NCBI GenBank assembly: GCA_013152845.1
Contig: JAADFM010000008.1
Location: forward strand, 1 to 17,701
Reading direction: 5' to 3'
Source: Methanobacteriota archaeon
GTDB taxonomy: Archaea; Hydrothermarchaeota; Hydrothermarchaeia; Hydrothermarchaeales; JAADFM01
Length of the DNA: 17,701 nt
Shown here: piece by piece, positions 11,585 to 17,701 of the stretch
Layout of the letters: every line of letters begins with the position of its first letter
Position numbering within the stretch: position 1 is the first letter of the stretch
Program-made: the position numbers and the translations under genes
Notes under the pieces: generated by a model
Databases searched by the model: none
What the model was told of the DNA's origin: nothing
Seen by the model: only the letters and a program-made list of their open reading frames with translations

Positions 11585-12681
11585 AATCCCAGGATGCCCT
11601 CGGTGCCGTCTTTCTTTATCTTTTCCTTGGCGATGGAGTAGAGGAGGTCCACGGCCCCGTCCGGGTCCGTGTAATAGCCCTCGACCACCCGGTGGATGTC
11701 GGCATTGGAGAGATGGTAGTCCATCATGGTCTTCAGGATGGCCTCCCGTCTGGACACCTCCTCGTTGAGCTCCTTGACCGAGAGGCCTGTCAGGGACGCC
11801 AGTTCCTGGATGATTCGCCCGTTCATGATGTTGGTGTTGAGCTTGTCGGTCTTTGTGTCATATGCGAAGAGTGTGTTGGTCAGGATGTTGTCCCCCTCCC
11901 TCCCTGCTATCTCGGCCACCTCGAAGACCCTCCTGTAGAACCGGTCCCCCTTGGTGTAGCGCTTCTGGGCGATGATGAGGTTCAGGGCCGGAATCATCAT
12001 GTCCGGCACGTTCATCGGGTGGCTTCTGATTCTGGTCAGCGCCTCCCTGCAGGAGTTTGCGTGGATGGTGGCCATGCAGCCGTCGTGACCGGTGTTCATG
12101 GCAGAGAAAAGTGTCAACGCCTCGCTGCCCCTGACCTCGCCCACGATTATCCTGTCGGGCCTCATCCTGAGAGCGTTCTTCAGGAGGTCGTCCATGGTGA
12201 CCTCGTTATCGCCGCTTGTGGCCGGGGGCTTCGTCTCCAGGGCGACCCAGTTCTCGTGCTCGAAGGCCAGTTCCTGTGTGTCTTCTATGGAAATCAGCCT
12301 CTGGTTGTCGGGGATGAACCCCGAGAGGGCGTTGAGGGTGGTGGTCTTGCCCGAGGCGGTGCCCCCCACGATGAGGATGTTGGCGGGTTTTACCCCCAGG
12401 CCGTCCACCACAAGCCAGAGGAAGGCCGTCAGCCCCACGTCCAGGGTCTCCAGTTTCAGGAGGTCCAGGATGGTCAGGGGCGTGGTCTTGAACCTCCGGA
12501 TGGTGATGGAGGAGCCCTTGGGTGAGACACTCTGGAGGGTGGCATTGACCCTCGAGCCGTCGGGAAGCCGGGCGTCCAGCAGGGGGTTTTCAGGCCCCAC
12601 GGACCTCCCTGCGTAGTTGCCGATTTTTTCGATTATCCTCCTGATTTCGTCCTCGCCGAGGGTGACGTCGGTCTTTATCAT
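11581..12681 (-). CDS. Type II/IV secretion ATPase (VirB11/ArlI/TadA-like), catalytic part of a frameshifted gene
   Basis: 366 aa as read from ATG 12681. It contains the complete core: NPLLDARLPDGSRVNATL, Walker A VGGTASGKTTTLNAL, Asp box, RMRPDRIIVGEVRGSE (Walker B) and the His box TGHDGCMATIHANS. It lacks the N-terminal domain, which is encoded by the next frame (12678-12980). The homologous reading frame continues upstream of the apparent ATG to about 12720 (V-F-V-Y-D-R-Y-K-G), exactly where the paralog reads V-Y-V-F-E-K-D-K-G, so the ATG at 12681 is an internal methionine and not a natural start. Adding one G to the GGG at 12721-12723 restores a 466-codon gene matching the 470-codon paralog. 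The intact enzyme would be a hexameric cytoplasmic ATPase driving pilus-like assembly or secretion. The 3' end overlaps the convergent regulator by 4 nt. Confidence 0.85.
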   Translation of the reverse strand: MIKTDVTLGEDEIRRIIEKIGNYAGRSVGPENPLLDARLPDGSRVNATLQSVSPKGSSITIRRFKTTPLTILDLLKLETLDVGLTAFLWLVVDGLGVKPANILIVGGTASGKTTTLNALSGFIPDNQRLISIEDTQELAFEHENWVALETKPPATSGDNEVTMDDLLKNALRMRPDRIIVGEVRGSEALTLFSAMNTGHDGCMATIHANSCREALTRIRSHPMNVPDMMIPALNLIIAQKRYTKGDRFYRRVFEVAEIAGREGDNILTNTLFAYDTKTDKLNTNIMNGRIIQELASLTGLSVKELNEEVSRREAILKTMMDYHLSNADIHRVVEGYYTDPDGAVDLLYSIAKEKIKKDGTEGILGF

Positions 12682-12980
12682 GCCCTTGTAGCGGTCGTAG
12701 ACGAAGACCGGGATGTCCTGCCCACCACCATGATTTCCTCCAGGTCCTCGTCGAAGATGAAGGGCGTCAGCTTCCCCAGGCTGCCGTGGGAGTAGAGGTA
12801 GCAGTCTATGGCCCTCTCATCGAACCTGTCCCCCAGCTTCTCCTTGATGTCCTCCTTTATCTCCTCGAAGTCCTCCCTGGTGATGAATATCTCCTTGAAG
12901 AGACTGCCCAGGTAATTGGGTCCAAGAACCTCTTCAATCTCCCTGATATCCTTGGAAAACTGGTTGCAGTTGCAGTCCAT
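12678..12980 (-). CDS. N-terminal domain of the frameshifted secretion ATPase
   Basis: 100 codons from ATG 12980, 4 nt after the stop of the upstream paralog. Residues 1-91 align with the paralog's N-terminus: MDCNCNQFSKDIREIEEVLG matches the CNQYRREMEEIDGLLG region, and LTPFIFDEDLEEIMVVG matches LTPLVIDPAYEEIMIIG. After VVG (near 12721) the frame runs into a Ser/Thr/Arg-rich tail with no similarity and stops at TGA 12678, overlapping ATG 12681 as ATGA. The simplest reading is one missing base, real or a sequencing error. A natural split into two polypeptides is less likely because the other frame stays conserved up to the shift point. No Shine-Dalgarno is seen; reinitiation after the upstream gene is likely. 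Confidence 0.75.
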   Translation of the reverse strand: MDCNCNQFSKDIREIEEVLGPNYLGSLFKEIFITREDFEEIKEDIKEKLGDRFDERAIDCYLYSHGSLGKLTPFIFDEDLEEIMVVGRTSRSSSTTATRA

Positions 12981-12984
12981 TTTT

Positions 12985-14394
12985 TCAGAGGTAGTCGTAG
13001 CTCTTCCCGGTCTTCAAGAGCCCTTTGCTTTCAATCTCGTCCATCCTCTTGAGCTCCTTTATGGCATCATGGAGCTCTTCCAGGGTGCTGTCCGGGTGCC
13101 GGTAGTACTCCTGGACGAAATGGTGGATGTCGGTGTGGGTCAGGTTGTAGTCCACCATGAGCTCGAGGACCAGTTCCCGCTTGTACATCTCGTCGTCCAG
13201 CTCCTTGATGCTCATGTTGCTCAGGGAGGAGAGTTCCTGGATGAACCTCCCGTTGAGGATATTGGTCTCGAGTTTTCCGGCCTTGGGGTCGAACTCGAAG
13301 AGGGTGTTGGTCAGGATGTTTGCCCCTTCCCTCCCGCCTATCTCGGCAACCTCGAAGACCACCCTCTTGAGTTTGCCGCCGTGGGTGAACCTCCTCTGGG
13401 CCACGATGAGGTCCAGGGCGGGAATCATGACCTCGGGCACGTTCATCGGGTGTGTCTGGATTCTGGTGAGTGCCTCCTTGGCCGAGTTTGCGTGTATGGT
13501 TGCCAGACAGCCGTCGTGGCCGGTGTTCATGGCGGTGAAAAGCGTCAGGGCCTCGGGCCCCCTGACCTCACCCACGATTATCCTGTCGGGCCTCATCCTG
13601 AGGGCGTTCTTCAGGAGGTCGTCCATGGTGACTTCCTTGCCTTCCTTGTCCGGTGGCCGGGTCTCCATGGGTATCCAGTGGCTGTGCTTGAGGTTTACCT
13701 CCAGGGTGTCCTCTATGGAGACTATCCTCTGGGTCTCGGGGATGAAACTCGAGAGGGCGTTTAAGGTGGTGGTCTTGCCGCTGGCCGTACCCCCGATGAT
13801 GGCGATGTTGGCAGGCCGGAAGCTCAGCCCGTCGGCGCACAGCCAGAGGAAGGATGCCAGCTTGGTGTCCATGGTCTGGTACCTGAGAAGGTCGAGGACG
13901 GTCAACGGCTCAATCTCGAACTTCCTGATGGTCAGGGTGGAGCCCCGGGGGGTGATGTCCGAACGGGTGGCATTGGCCCTCGAACCGTCGGGGAGCCTGC
14001 CGTCAAGGAGGGGGTTGTTTGGCCCGAACTCCCTGCCCGAGTAGTTGGCGATTTTGGTGATAAGCCTGTCGATTTCCCTTGCCTCGATGTATATATCGGT
14101 GGCCCTCATCCCCTTGTCCTTTTCAAAGACATAGACCGGCTCGTCGTAGCCGATTATCATGATTTCTTCGTAGGCAGGGTCTATGACCAGGGGGGTTAGG
14201 TCACCCAGGGAGAACTTGTGGTTGACATAGCACTCGATGGCCTCGTCGGAGAACTTGCCCCCCAGAGCGGACCTGATTTCGTCCTTCAGCTTCTTCAGGT
14301 TCTCGGCATCGGTATAGAAGATGTCGGTCAGGGTATCCCCCAGGAGTCCGTCGATTTCTTCCATTTCCCTACGGTACTGATTGCAAATTTTCAT
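12985..14394 (-). CDS. Type II/IV secretion system ATPase (VirB11/ArlI/TadA-like), intact paralog
   Basis: 469 aa from ATG 14394; a GTG immediately upstream (14397) could add one residue. No good ribosome binding site is present, and a TATA-like box lies about 25-30 nt away, so the mRNA is probably leaderless. A helical N-terminal domain (1-75) begins near a CNQ motif shared with the paralog, followed by the usual NTD2 (about 76-195: LDGRLPDGSRANAT, TIRKFEIEPLTVLDL). The RecA-like core has Walker A GGTASGKTT (about 201-209), Walker B RIIVGEVRG (271-279) and the His box GHDGCLATIHANS (292-304). The GspE/PilB zinc tetracysteine is absent, as in ArlI/VirB11/CpaF. It powers assembly of archaeal type IV pilus-like structures or secretion in other systems. 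No pilin, prepilin peptidase or TadC/ArlJ gene lies nearby. Confidence 0.92.
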   Translation of the reverse strand: MKICNQYRREMEEIDGLLGDTLTDIFYTDAENLKKLKDEIRSALGGKFSDEAIECYVNHKFSLGDLTPLVIDPAYEEIMIIGYDEPVYVFEKDKGMRATDIYIEAREIDRLITKIANYSGREFGPNNPLLDGRLPDGSRANATRSDITPRGSTLTIRKFEIEPLTVLDLLRYQTMDTKLASFLWLCADGLSFRPANIAIIGGTASGKTTTLNALSSFIPETQRIVSIEDTLEVNLKHSHWIPMETRPPDKEGKEVTMDDLLKNALRMRPDRIIVGEVRGPEALTLFTAMNTGHDGCLATIHANSAKEALTRIQTHPMNVPEVMIPALDLIVAQRRFTHGGKLKRVVFEVAEIGGREGANILTNTLFEFDPKAGKLETNILNGRFIQELSSLSNMSIKELDDEMYKRELVLELMVDYNLTHTDIHHFVQEYYRHPDSTLEELHDAIKELKRMDEIESKGLLKTGKSYDYL

Positions 14395-14397
14395 CAC

Positions 14398-14453
14398 CCT
14401 CAGTCAATGTTTCCGCCATAGTATTTATTGCCGGTACGATATAACCTTTTTCC
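14398..14453. promoter_or_regulatory. Divergent promoter between ATPase operon and TraB-domain gene
   Basis: A 56-nt gap with a single clear AT box GTATTTATTG (14421-14430) at its exact centre. It is about 28 nt from ATG 14454 on the plus strand and about 28-31 nt from the ATG/GTG start on the minus strand, so one box could serve two leaderless messages. A second weaker AT run, GATATAAC (14439-14446), is too close to the plus start for a TATA role there. Confidence 0.5.
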
Positions 14454-15032
14454 ATGAGGTTCCTGGGCGTCCATCACCGCCACCAGATGTCCATAGCCGA
14501 GGTGGAAGACGTCATCCACGATGAGCGGCCCGAAGCCGTCTGCGTGGAGCTGCCACCCGACGATTACAGGAAGTTCCTGGAGGTCAGCTCCTATCTGGAG
14601 ACCGAGATGAAGGTGGCGATGGTGACGGCATGCGACCTGGGGGCGGAGGTATTCCTGGTGGACTGGGAGAAGTCCCTGCTTGAGCGGCGGCTGCGGGGGA
14701 TAATCCCGGGAGGCAGCCGGGAACTCTGGGAGAAGTTCGCCGCCGGGGACGTCCCGGGTTTCTTGCGGAGGGTGCGGGACGAGGGCCGGGACCTCGCGGC
14801 CGTCCAGGAGGTCCTGCTGAAGGATAGGGATGCGGTGATAGCCCACAAGATAGCCAGGGTGGAGGAGGGGACGGGCGGATCCATGGTGGCGGTCCTAGGG
14901 GCAAGCCACGTGGATGGGGTGAGGCGCTTCCTCGAGAACCCGGAGGAGAGGGAGGCCTTCATGGGGAAGAGGAGCATCCAGCCCGGGCGGGTCCTCAGGC
15001 TCCCCTGCGATGAGGTCTCGGTCTACTACTGA
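14454..15032 (+). CDS. Short soluble TraB/PrgY-domain protein
   Basis: 192 aa. The TraB/TIKI superfamily signature is present: a first GxxH motif GVHH (residues 5-8), the conserved glutamate in AVCVELPPDDY, a helical middle, and the second GxxH in LGASHVDGV, preceded by RDAVIAHKIA. The superfamily includes metalloproteases (TIKI) and pheromone-shutdown proteins (TraB/PrgY); the activity of archaeal members is unknown. Most archaeal TraB proteins are longer and carry C-terminal membrane helices; this one ends in a soluble tail, with no sign of a broken downstream frame. The start ATG 14454 lies 28 nt after the central TATA-like box, so it is probably leaderless. It converges on the NreA gene with a 7-nt overlap. 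Confidence 0.85.
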   Translation: MRFLGVHHRHQMSIAEVEDVIHDERPEAVCVELPPDDYRKFLEVSSYLETEMKVAMVTACDLGAEVFLVDWEKSLLERRLRGIIPGGSRELWEKFAAGDVPGFLRRVRDEGRDLAAVQEVLLKDRDAVIAHKIARVEEGTGGSMVAVLGASHVDGVRRFLENPEEREAFMGKRSIQPGRVLRLPCDEVSVYY

Positions 15033-16270
15033 AAGAAGTCCTCCAGCCTCCTCTGGTATATCCGGTCCCGGAGGATGTGGCTTGTGTGGAGCCACCAGTC
15101 CAGGTGGATGTCGAGCCTTGTGCGCACGTACCCCAGGGTCTCCTTCAGGCTGTCGAACTTCCTGGGCGCGCCCTTGAGGGCCTCCCGGACGTTCTCCCTG
15201 ACGTTCCAGACCCCAACGGGCATGATGTAGCCCGGGTGGGCCTCCCTGAGGATGACCACCGTGGCCTGCCTGCCCTCCTTCCTCAGGTGGTCTGAGACCG
15301 CCAGGCGGGCGGCGTAGTAGCAGCCCCCGATTTCGGCGTATTCGCTCCTGCCGTGGTAGCCCTCGTGGGAGGAGAAGATGGCCACCTCCTTCCCGTCGGG
15401 GTTCCAGGTGGTCCCGGGGTACCATGCCTCCACCAGCTCGTAGCTCCATGCCGCCGGGACCATGATGACCAGGAAGCGGTTGTCCAGGTTCCAGGACTCG
15501 TAGACCCGGTACTCGTTTATCAGGGGGTTGGCCTTTATGCCCTCCACCAGGGTCTTGGATATGGTGTCGTCCACCGCGGTAATGCTCCACCGGGTGGGGA
15601 CGAACCTCCGGTTGTCCTCGATGCCGAATGCCCCCACGCTGAATGCACGCTGGATCTTCGAGACCGGGGTCCCCCTGTCATAGAGGTGCACCACGGCCTC
15701 CCCTGCCTTGAGGTCGGTGTCGTAGTAGGCCTTCTCTATCTTGCGGTCCATCTTCAAGGAGCTGGCGTCGAGCTCTTTCAGGGGGGCGGAGGGCCCGTGC
15801 GGCTGGACATGGTCGTCCAATGCGATGGTGCCGGCGGGCTTCCTCGCGAACCGGGCCTCCACATCGGCCGGGGAGGTGCACATGGCCAGCTCCCTTGTGA
15901 GGTCCACCAGCTTCCCGCCGCCCTCCACGTTGTGGACGTCCACGAGATGTTTTCCCCTCACCAGCTGGCTCCTGAAGGATACGATCTCTTCCAGGCTCCG
16001 CCCCACCCAGTCCTCGGGGCTGTCCAGGAGGGAGGTGTCCCCGTGCTCCGGCGGGATGAGGGGCCCCACGGCCACCCTGGGATAGCCGATTCGGCCCACA
16101 AAGACCCCCGGGGGCGATGAGCCGTCCAGGTCGAGGGAATCCACCAGGCAGGCGGTCTTGGACATGAACCTGCACCGCATCAGAATGGGACAGGAGGACT
16201 TACCGCACAGCAGCTTTGAGCCCTTGCAGAAGGCGCACCGGGAACCTGAGCCAGAAAGGGTTATCTTCAT
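15026..16270 (-). CDS. nreA: DNA repair protein NreA
   Basis: 414 aa, the normal size for archaeal NreA. The N-terminal zinc-finger-like cluster is Cys12-x2-Cys15-x6-Cys22-x4-Cys27 (CAFCKGSKLLCGKSSC). The central family region includes KTACLVDSLDLDG, VGPLIPPEHGDTSLLDSP and LDDHVQPHGPSAPLKE. The C-terminus has a PCNA-interacting PIP box QRRLEDFF (406-413). Nre proteins are archaeal and act in repair of DNA crosslinks (mitomycin C sensitivity in haloarchaeal mutants) together with the PCNA clamp; the exact reaction is not known. The ATG overlaps the stop of the upstream gene as ATGA (16267-16270), so translation is coupled to a four-gene operon with two membrane proteins. The 3' end overlaps the TraB gene by 7 nt. 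Confidence 0.93.
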   Translation of the reverse strand: MKITLSGSGSRCAFCKGSKLLCGKSSCPILMRCRFMSKTACLVDSLDLDGSSPPGVFVGRIGYPRVAVGPLIPPEHGDTSLLDSPEDWVGRSLEEIVSFRSQLVRGKHLVDVHNVEGGGKLVDLTRELAMCTSPADVEARFARKPAGTIALDDHVQPHGPSAPLKELDASSLKMDRKIEKAYYDTDLKAGEAVVHLYDRGTPVSKIQRAFSVGAFGIEDNRRFVPTRWSITAVDDTISKTLVEGIKANPLINEYRVYESWNLDNRFLVIMVPAAWSYELVEAWYPGTTWNPDGKEVAIFSSHEGYHGRSEYAEIGGCYYAARLAVSDHLRKEGRQATVVILREAHPGYIMPVGVWNVRENVREALKGAPRKFDSLKETLGYVRTRLDIHLDWWLHTSHILRDRIYQRRLEDFFQ

Positions 16271-17181
16271 TGATGGTCCTTTGGCAGAATTTCCCTCTTT
16301 AGCTTTTTGATGGCCTTTTCGGCGTTCTCCGGCCCCACGACCTTTTCGAGGATGTTCTTCTGGAAGGATTCAAGGATCCTCCCCACGTCCTTTGGGGTCA
16401 TGTATTCCTCCTCGATGTTGAGGTCCTTGAACTGCTTCTCGAACATGCGCTGGCCCATCTTCTCCCCGAACATCTCCTCCAGGCTGCCCTTTATGCTCTC
16501 CACCACGGATTTGCACCTTATCATGTCACCCTCGGTGGGCTGCCTGAAGCCCTTCAGCAGGCTCTCCACATAGGCCTCGGAAGGCTCCTTGAGGTGGTAC
16601 TTCCTCATGATTTCCTCCCTGCTCGGTATCTCGGCTTCCCTCTGGGCCTCCGTGACCTCCTTTATCTTTGAGACGATTTTCCCGCGGTCAGGGACGGTCT
16701 CCCCCTCAGCCCTTTCCGCAGTTTCTTTGAGCTCCTCGGCTTTTGCCGGGGGTTCCTTCTGTTCCGCGGGGGCCTTTTCCGGCGTCTCTCCGGGCCCGGC
16801 GGGGATTTCGGGTGGGGCGGATTCAGGGGGTCTCCCGCAGAGGAGGGATATCTCTGCCATCTGTGCATCGGTGAGGGAGAAGGTCTCCAGGAAGCCGTCC
16901 TTCGGCCTGAATTCCACCACCCTCTTTTCGCCGTCTTTTTCCTTGACGTTCTCCTCGAAGATTACCAGCTTGACCTCCCCATCTTCGATGATAATCCAGT
17001 CAGAGGACATATTGTCCCCGTTGCCGGAGGTGAGGCACAGGACCCCGGTGAAACCCTGGGCCCTCCTCTCGGCGAGTTCCTTCTCCAGGGCCTCGGCATC
17101 CACCTTTCTGGAGCTCTCGAAGGTCCCCCGGCTGCAGAAGAACATTATTTCCTCGAGGGTCTTTTTGTCCAAGTCGGCCAT
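16267..17181 (-). CDS. Uncharacterised cytoplasmic protein with alpha/beta N-domain, acidic linker and helical C-domain
   Basis: 304 aa from ATG 17181; a GTG one codon earlier (17184) is the alternative. I prefer the ATG because GGTGG lies at a better distance, and it shares one base with the upstream stop (TGATG). No signal peptide or membrane helix. Residues 30-115 are alpha/beta (GFTGVLCLTSG, SSDWIIIEDGEVKLVIFEE, RVVEFRPKDGFLETF), reminiscent of the small archaeal DUF2226/PATAN-like modules; low certainty. Residues about 118-165 are Pro/Glu/Lys-rich and disordered. Residues 170-304 are helical (REEIMRKYHLKEPSEAYVES, FGEKMGQRMFEKQF). The gene sits between two small membrane proteins and NreA with coupled junctions, so it may link the membrane partners to something cytoplasmic. 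Function unknown. Confidence 0.82.
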   Translation of the reverse strand: MADLDKKTLEEIMFFCSRGTFESSRKVDAEALEKELAERRAQGFTGVLCLTSGNGDNMSSDWIIIEDGEVKLVIFEENVKEKDGEKRVVEFRPKDGFLETFSLTDAQMAEISLLCGRPPESAPPEIPAGPGETPEKAPAEQKEPPAKAEELKETAERAEGETVPDRGKIVSKIKEVTEAQREAEIPSREEIMRKYHLKEPSEAYVESLLKGFRQPTEGDMIRCKSVVESIKGSLEEMFGEKMGQRMFEKQFKDLNIEEEYMTPKDVGRILESFQKNILEKVVGPENAEKAIKKLKREILPKDHQ

Positions 17182-17513
17182 CACTCCACCTTGAATGCAT
17201 TGGAGACGAATTTGTAGACATCAATAAAGGCAACAAGCATGAAGAATGCCACCGCCACCAGGGCAATCTGCATCAGGAGGTGGCAGTACTGCCCGTACTC
17301 GCCCACCGCCCCGGGCCACTTTTTGCCCACTAGGTCCAGTAGGTCGAAGAGGACCGCGGCACCGAGACCGGTCATGGCATAGAAGAAATATCTGTAGGCA
17401 TTAAGCCCGCCTCTGGTGGTGGCATACCCCCGGTACCCGTAGTACATGGCGGTGAAGCCGAATGGGGCGGACAGGAGGTTTAACGCAATCCGTATGGTGA
17501 TTATGTCGGTCAT
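17181..17513 (-). CDS. Small polytopic membrane protein, second of a tandem paralog pair
   Basis: 110 aa with about three membrane helices: roughly 8-26 (IALNLLSAPFGFTAMYYGYR), 40-62 (YRYFFYAMTGLGAAVLFDLL) and 78-100 (HLLMQIALVAVAFFMLVAFI). The C-terminal tail FIDVYKFVSNAFKVE is probably cytoplasmic. It is a clear paralog of the partial gene just upstream: YFFYAMTGLGAAVLFDLL here versus YFFVAMTSVGAVLLFDLL there, and AFFMLVAFIDVYKF versus LFFMLAFKDMHRF. Its ATG is 1 nt after the upstream stop. No family is recognised and no charged channel or enzyme motif is visible. It is part of the operon ending in nreA. Confidence 0.82.
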   Translation of the reverse strand: MTDIITIRIALNLLSAPFGFTAMYYGYRGYATTRGGLNAYRYFFYAMTGLGAAVLFDLLDLVGKKWPGAVGEYGQYCHLLMQIALVAVAFFMLVAFIDVYKFVSNAFKVE

Positions 17514-17514
17514 T

Positions 17515-17701
17515 TTAGAACACCGATTTCAGGAACCTGTGCATGTCCTTGAAGGCCAGCATGAAGAACAGGGCCGCAAGGAGGAACGCCACCTCTATCA
17601 GGAACCCCACGCCCTGGACGGTGTAGTCCGCCAGTATCCTGAAGAGGAGGTCGAAGAGGAGCACGGCCCCTACCGAGGTCATGGCCACGAAGAAGTACTG
17701 G
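17515..17701 (-). CDS. Small polytopic membrane protein, first of tandem paralog pair (partial, 5' end outside window)
   Basis: Only the last 61 codons are in the window, ending at TAA 17517-17515. The visible part holds two membrane helices (VAMTSVGAVLLFDLL and FLIEVAFLLAALFFMLAF) and a basic amphipathic tail (KDMHRFLKSVF). It aligns without gaps at its ends to residues 42-108 of the next gene, which indicates tandem duplication. The stop lies 1 nt before the next ATG (TAAAATG). The pair probably forms a hetero-oligomeric membrane unit; this is inference. Confidence 0.8.
   Translation of the reverse strand, partial: QYFFVAMTSVGAVLLFDLLFRILADYTVQGVGFLIEVAFLLAALFFMLAFKDMHRFLKSVF

Noticed and set aside
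12678..12681. Natural two-gene ATPase (separate N-terminal and catalytic proteins) with an ATGA junction
   Set aside because: Homology to the paralog continues in the catalytic frame upstream of this ATG to about 12720, so the junction is better explained by a single-base shift; it is kept only as an alternative.
1..17701. CRISPR arrays, insertion sequences, attachment sites, riboswitches, rRNA
   Set aside because: No regularly spaced repeats, transposase-like frames, terminal inverted repeats or conserved riboswitch elements were seen. The tRNA pair has no adjacent integrase or partial tRNA copy typical of an integrated element.

Overview
The window comes from an archaeon, most likely a GC-rich euryarchaeal-type lineage that I cannot name from the sequence. 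The evidence is: a DGGGP-synthase-type UbiA (archaeal ether lipids), NreA with a PCNA-binding tail, a DUF531/COG1772 protein, a COG1407 phosphoesterase, VirB11/ArlI-type secretion ATPases, two tRNA-Gln genes with no encoded CCA, and TATA-like boxes about 25-30 nt from start codons (leaderless mRNAs). Coding density is very high: genes abut or overlap by a few bases, even tail to tail.

Layout. (1) 1-2289, minus strand: a molybdopterin (Mo/W cofactor) operon reading small unknown protein -> 264-aa unknown protein with a Cys-rich tail -> MoaD -> MoeB/ThiF-type E1 -> MoaE (cut by the window edge). (2) 2336-3049, plus: COG1407 metallophosphoesterase, divergent from the cofactor operon. (3) 3065-3895, minus: UbiA-family DGGGP synthase. 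(4) 3896-4283: two tandem tRNA-Gln genes (CTG, then TTG), each preceded by a nearly identical 45-nt hairpin whose 3' arm runs into the first four bases of the tRNA. (5) 4297-9955: three cell-envelope proteins with signal peptides and a single C-proximal or central membrane helix: an 895-aa beta-propeller/carboxypeptidase-regulatory-like protein on the plus strand, 13 nt behind the second tRNA, and a convergent two-gene operon (326 and 674 aa) on the minus strand. (6) 9993-11584: DUF531 protein and a divergent HTH regulator with a DUF4430-like C-terminal domain. (7) 11581-14397, minus: two tandem paralogous secretion ATPases, the second split by a one-base frameshift. (8) 14454-15032, plus: a short soluble TraB-domain protein. 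(9) 15026-17701, minus: two tandem paralogous small membrane proteins (the first partial), an unknown cytoplasmic protein and NreA, in a tightly coupled operon.

How it may fit together. The Mo/W operon supplies sulfur for dithiolene formation: MoeB adenylates MoaD, and MoaD-thiocarboxylate feeds MoaE. The two leading unknown genes are candidate accessory factors. The envelope trio looks like parts of one surface complex, but this is inference from shared architecture and adjacency. The ATPases imply a type IV pilus/secretion-like machine, but no pilin or TadC/ArlJ-type membrane platform is in this window. The most novel-looking signal is the tRNA-Gln leader hairpin: it contains symmetric tandem G-A pairs, has compensatory variation between copies, and pairs in a way that excludes the acceptor stem. 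The second tRNA is also apparently joined to a membrane-protein mRNA.
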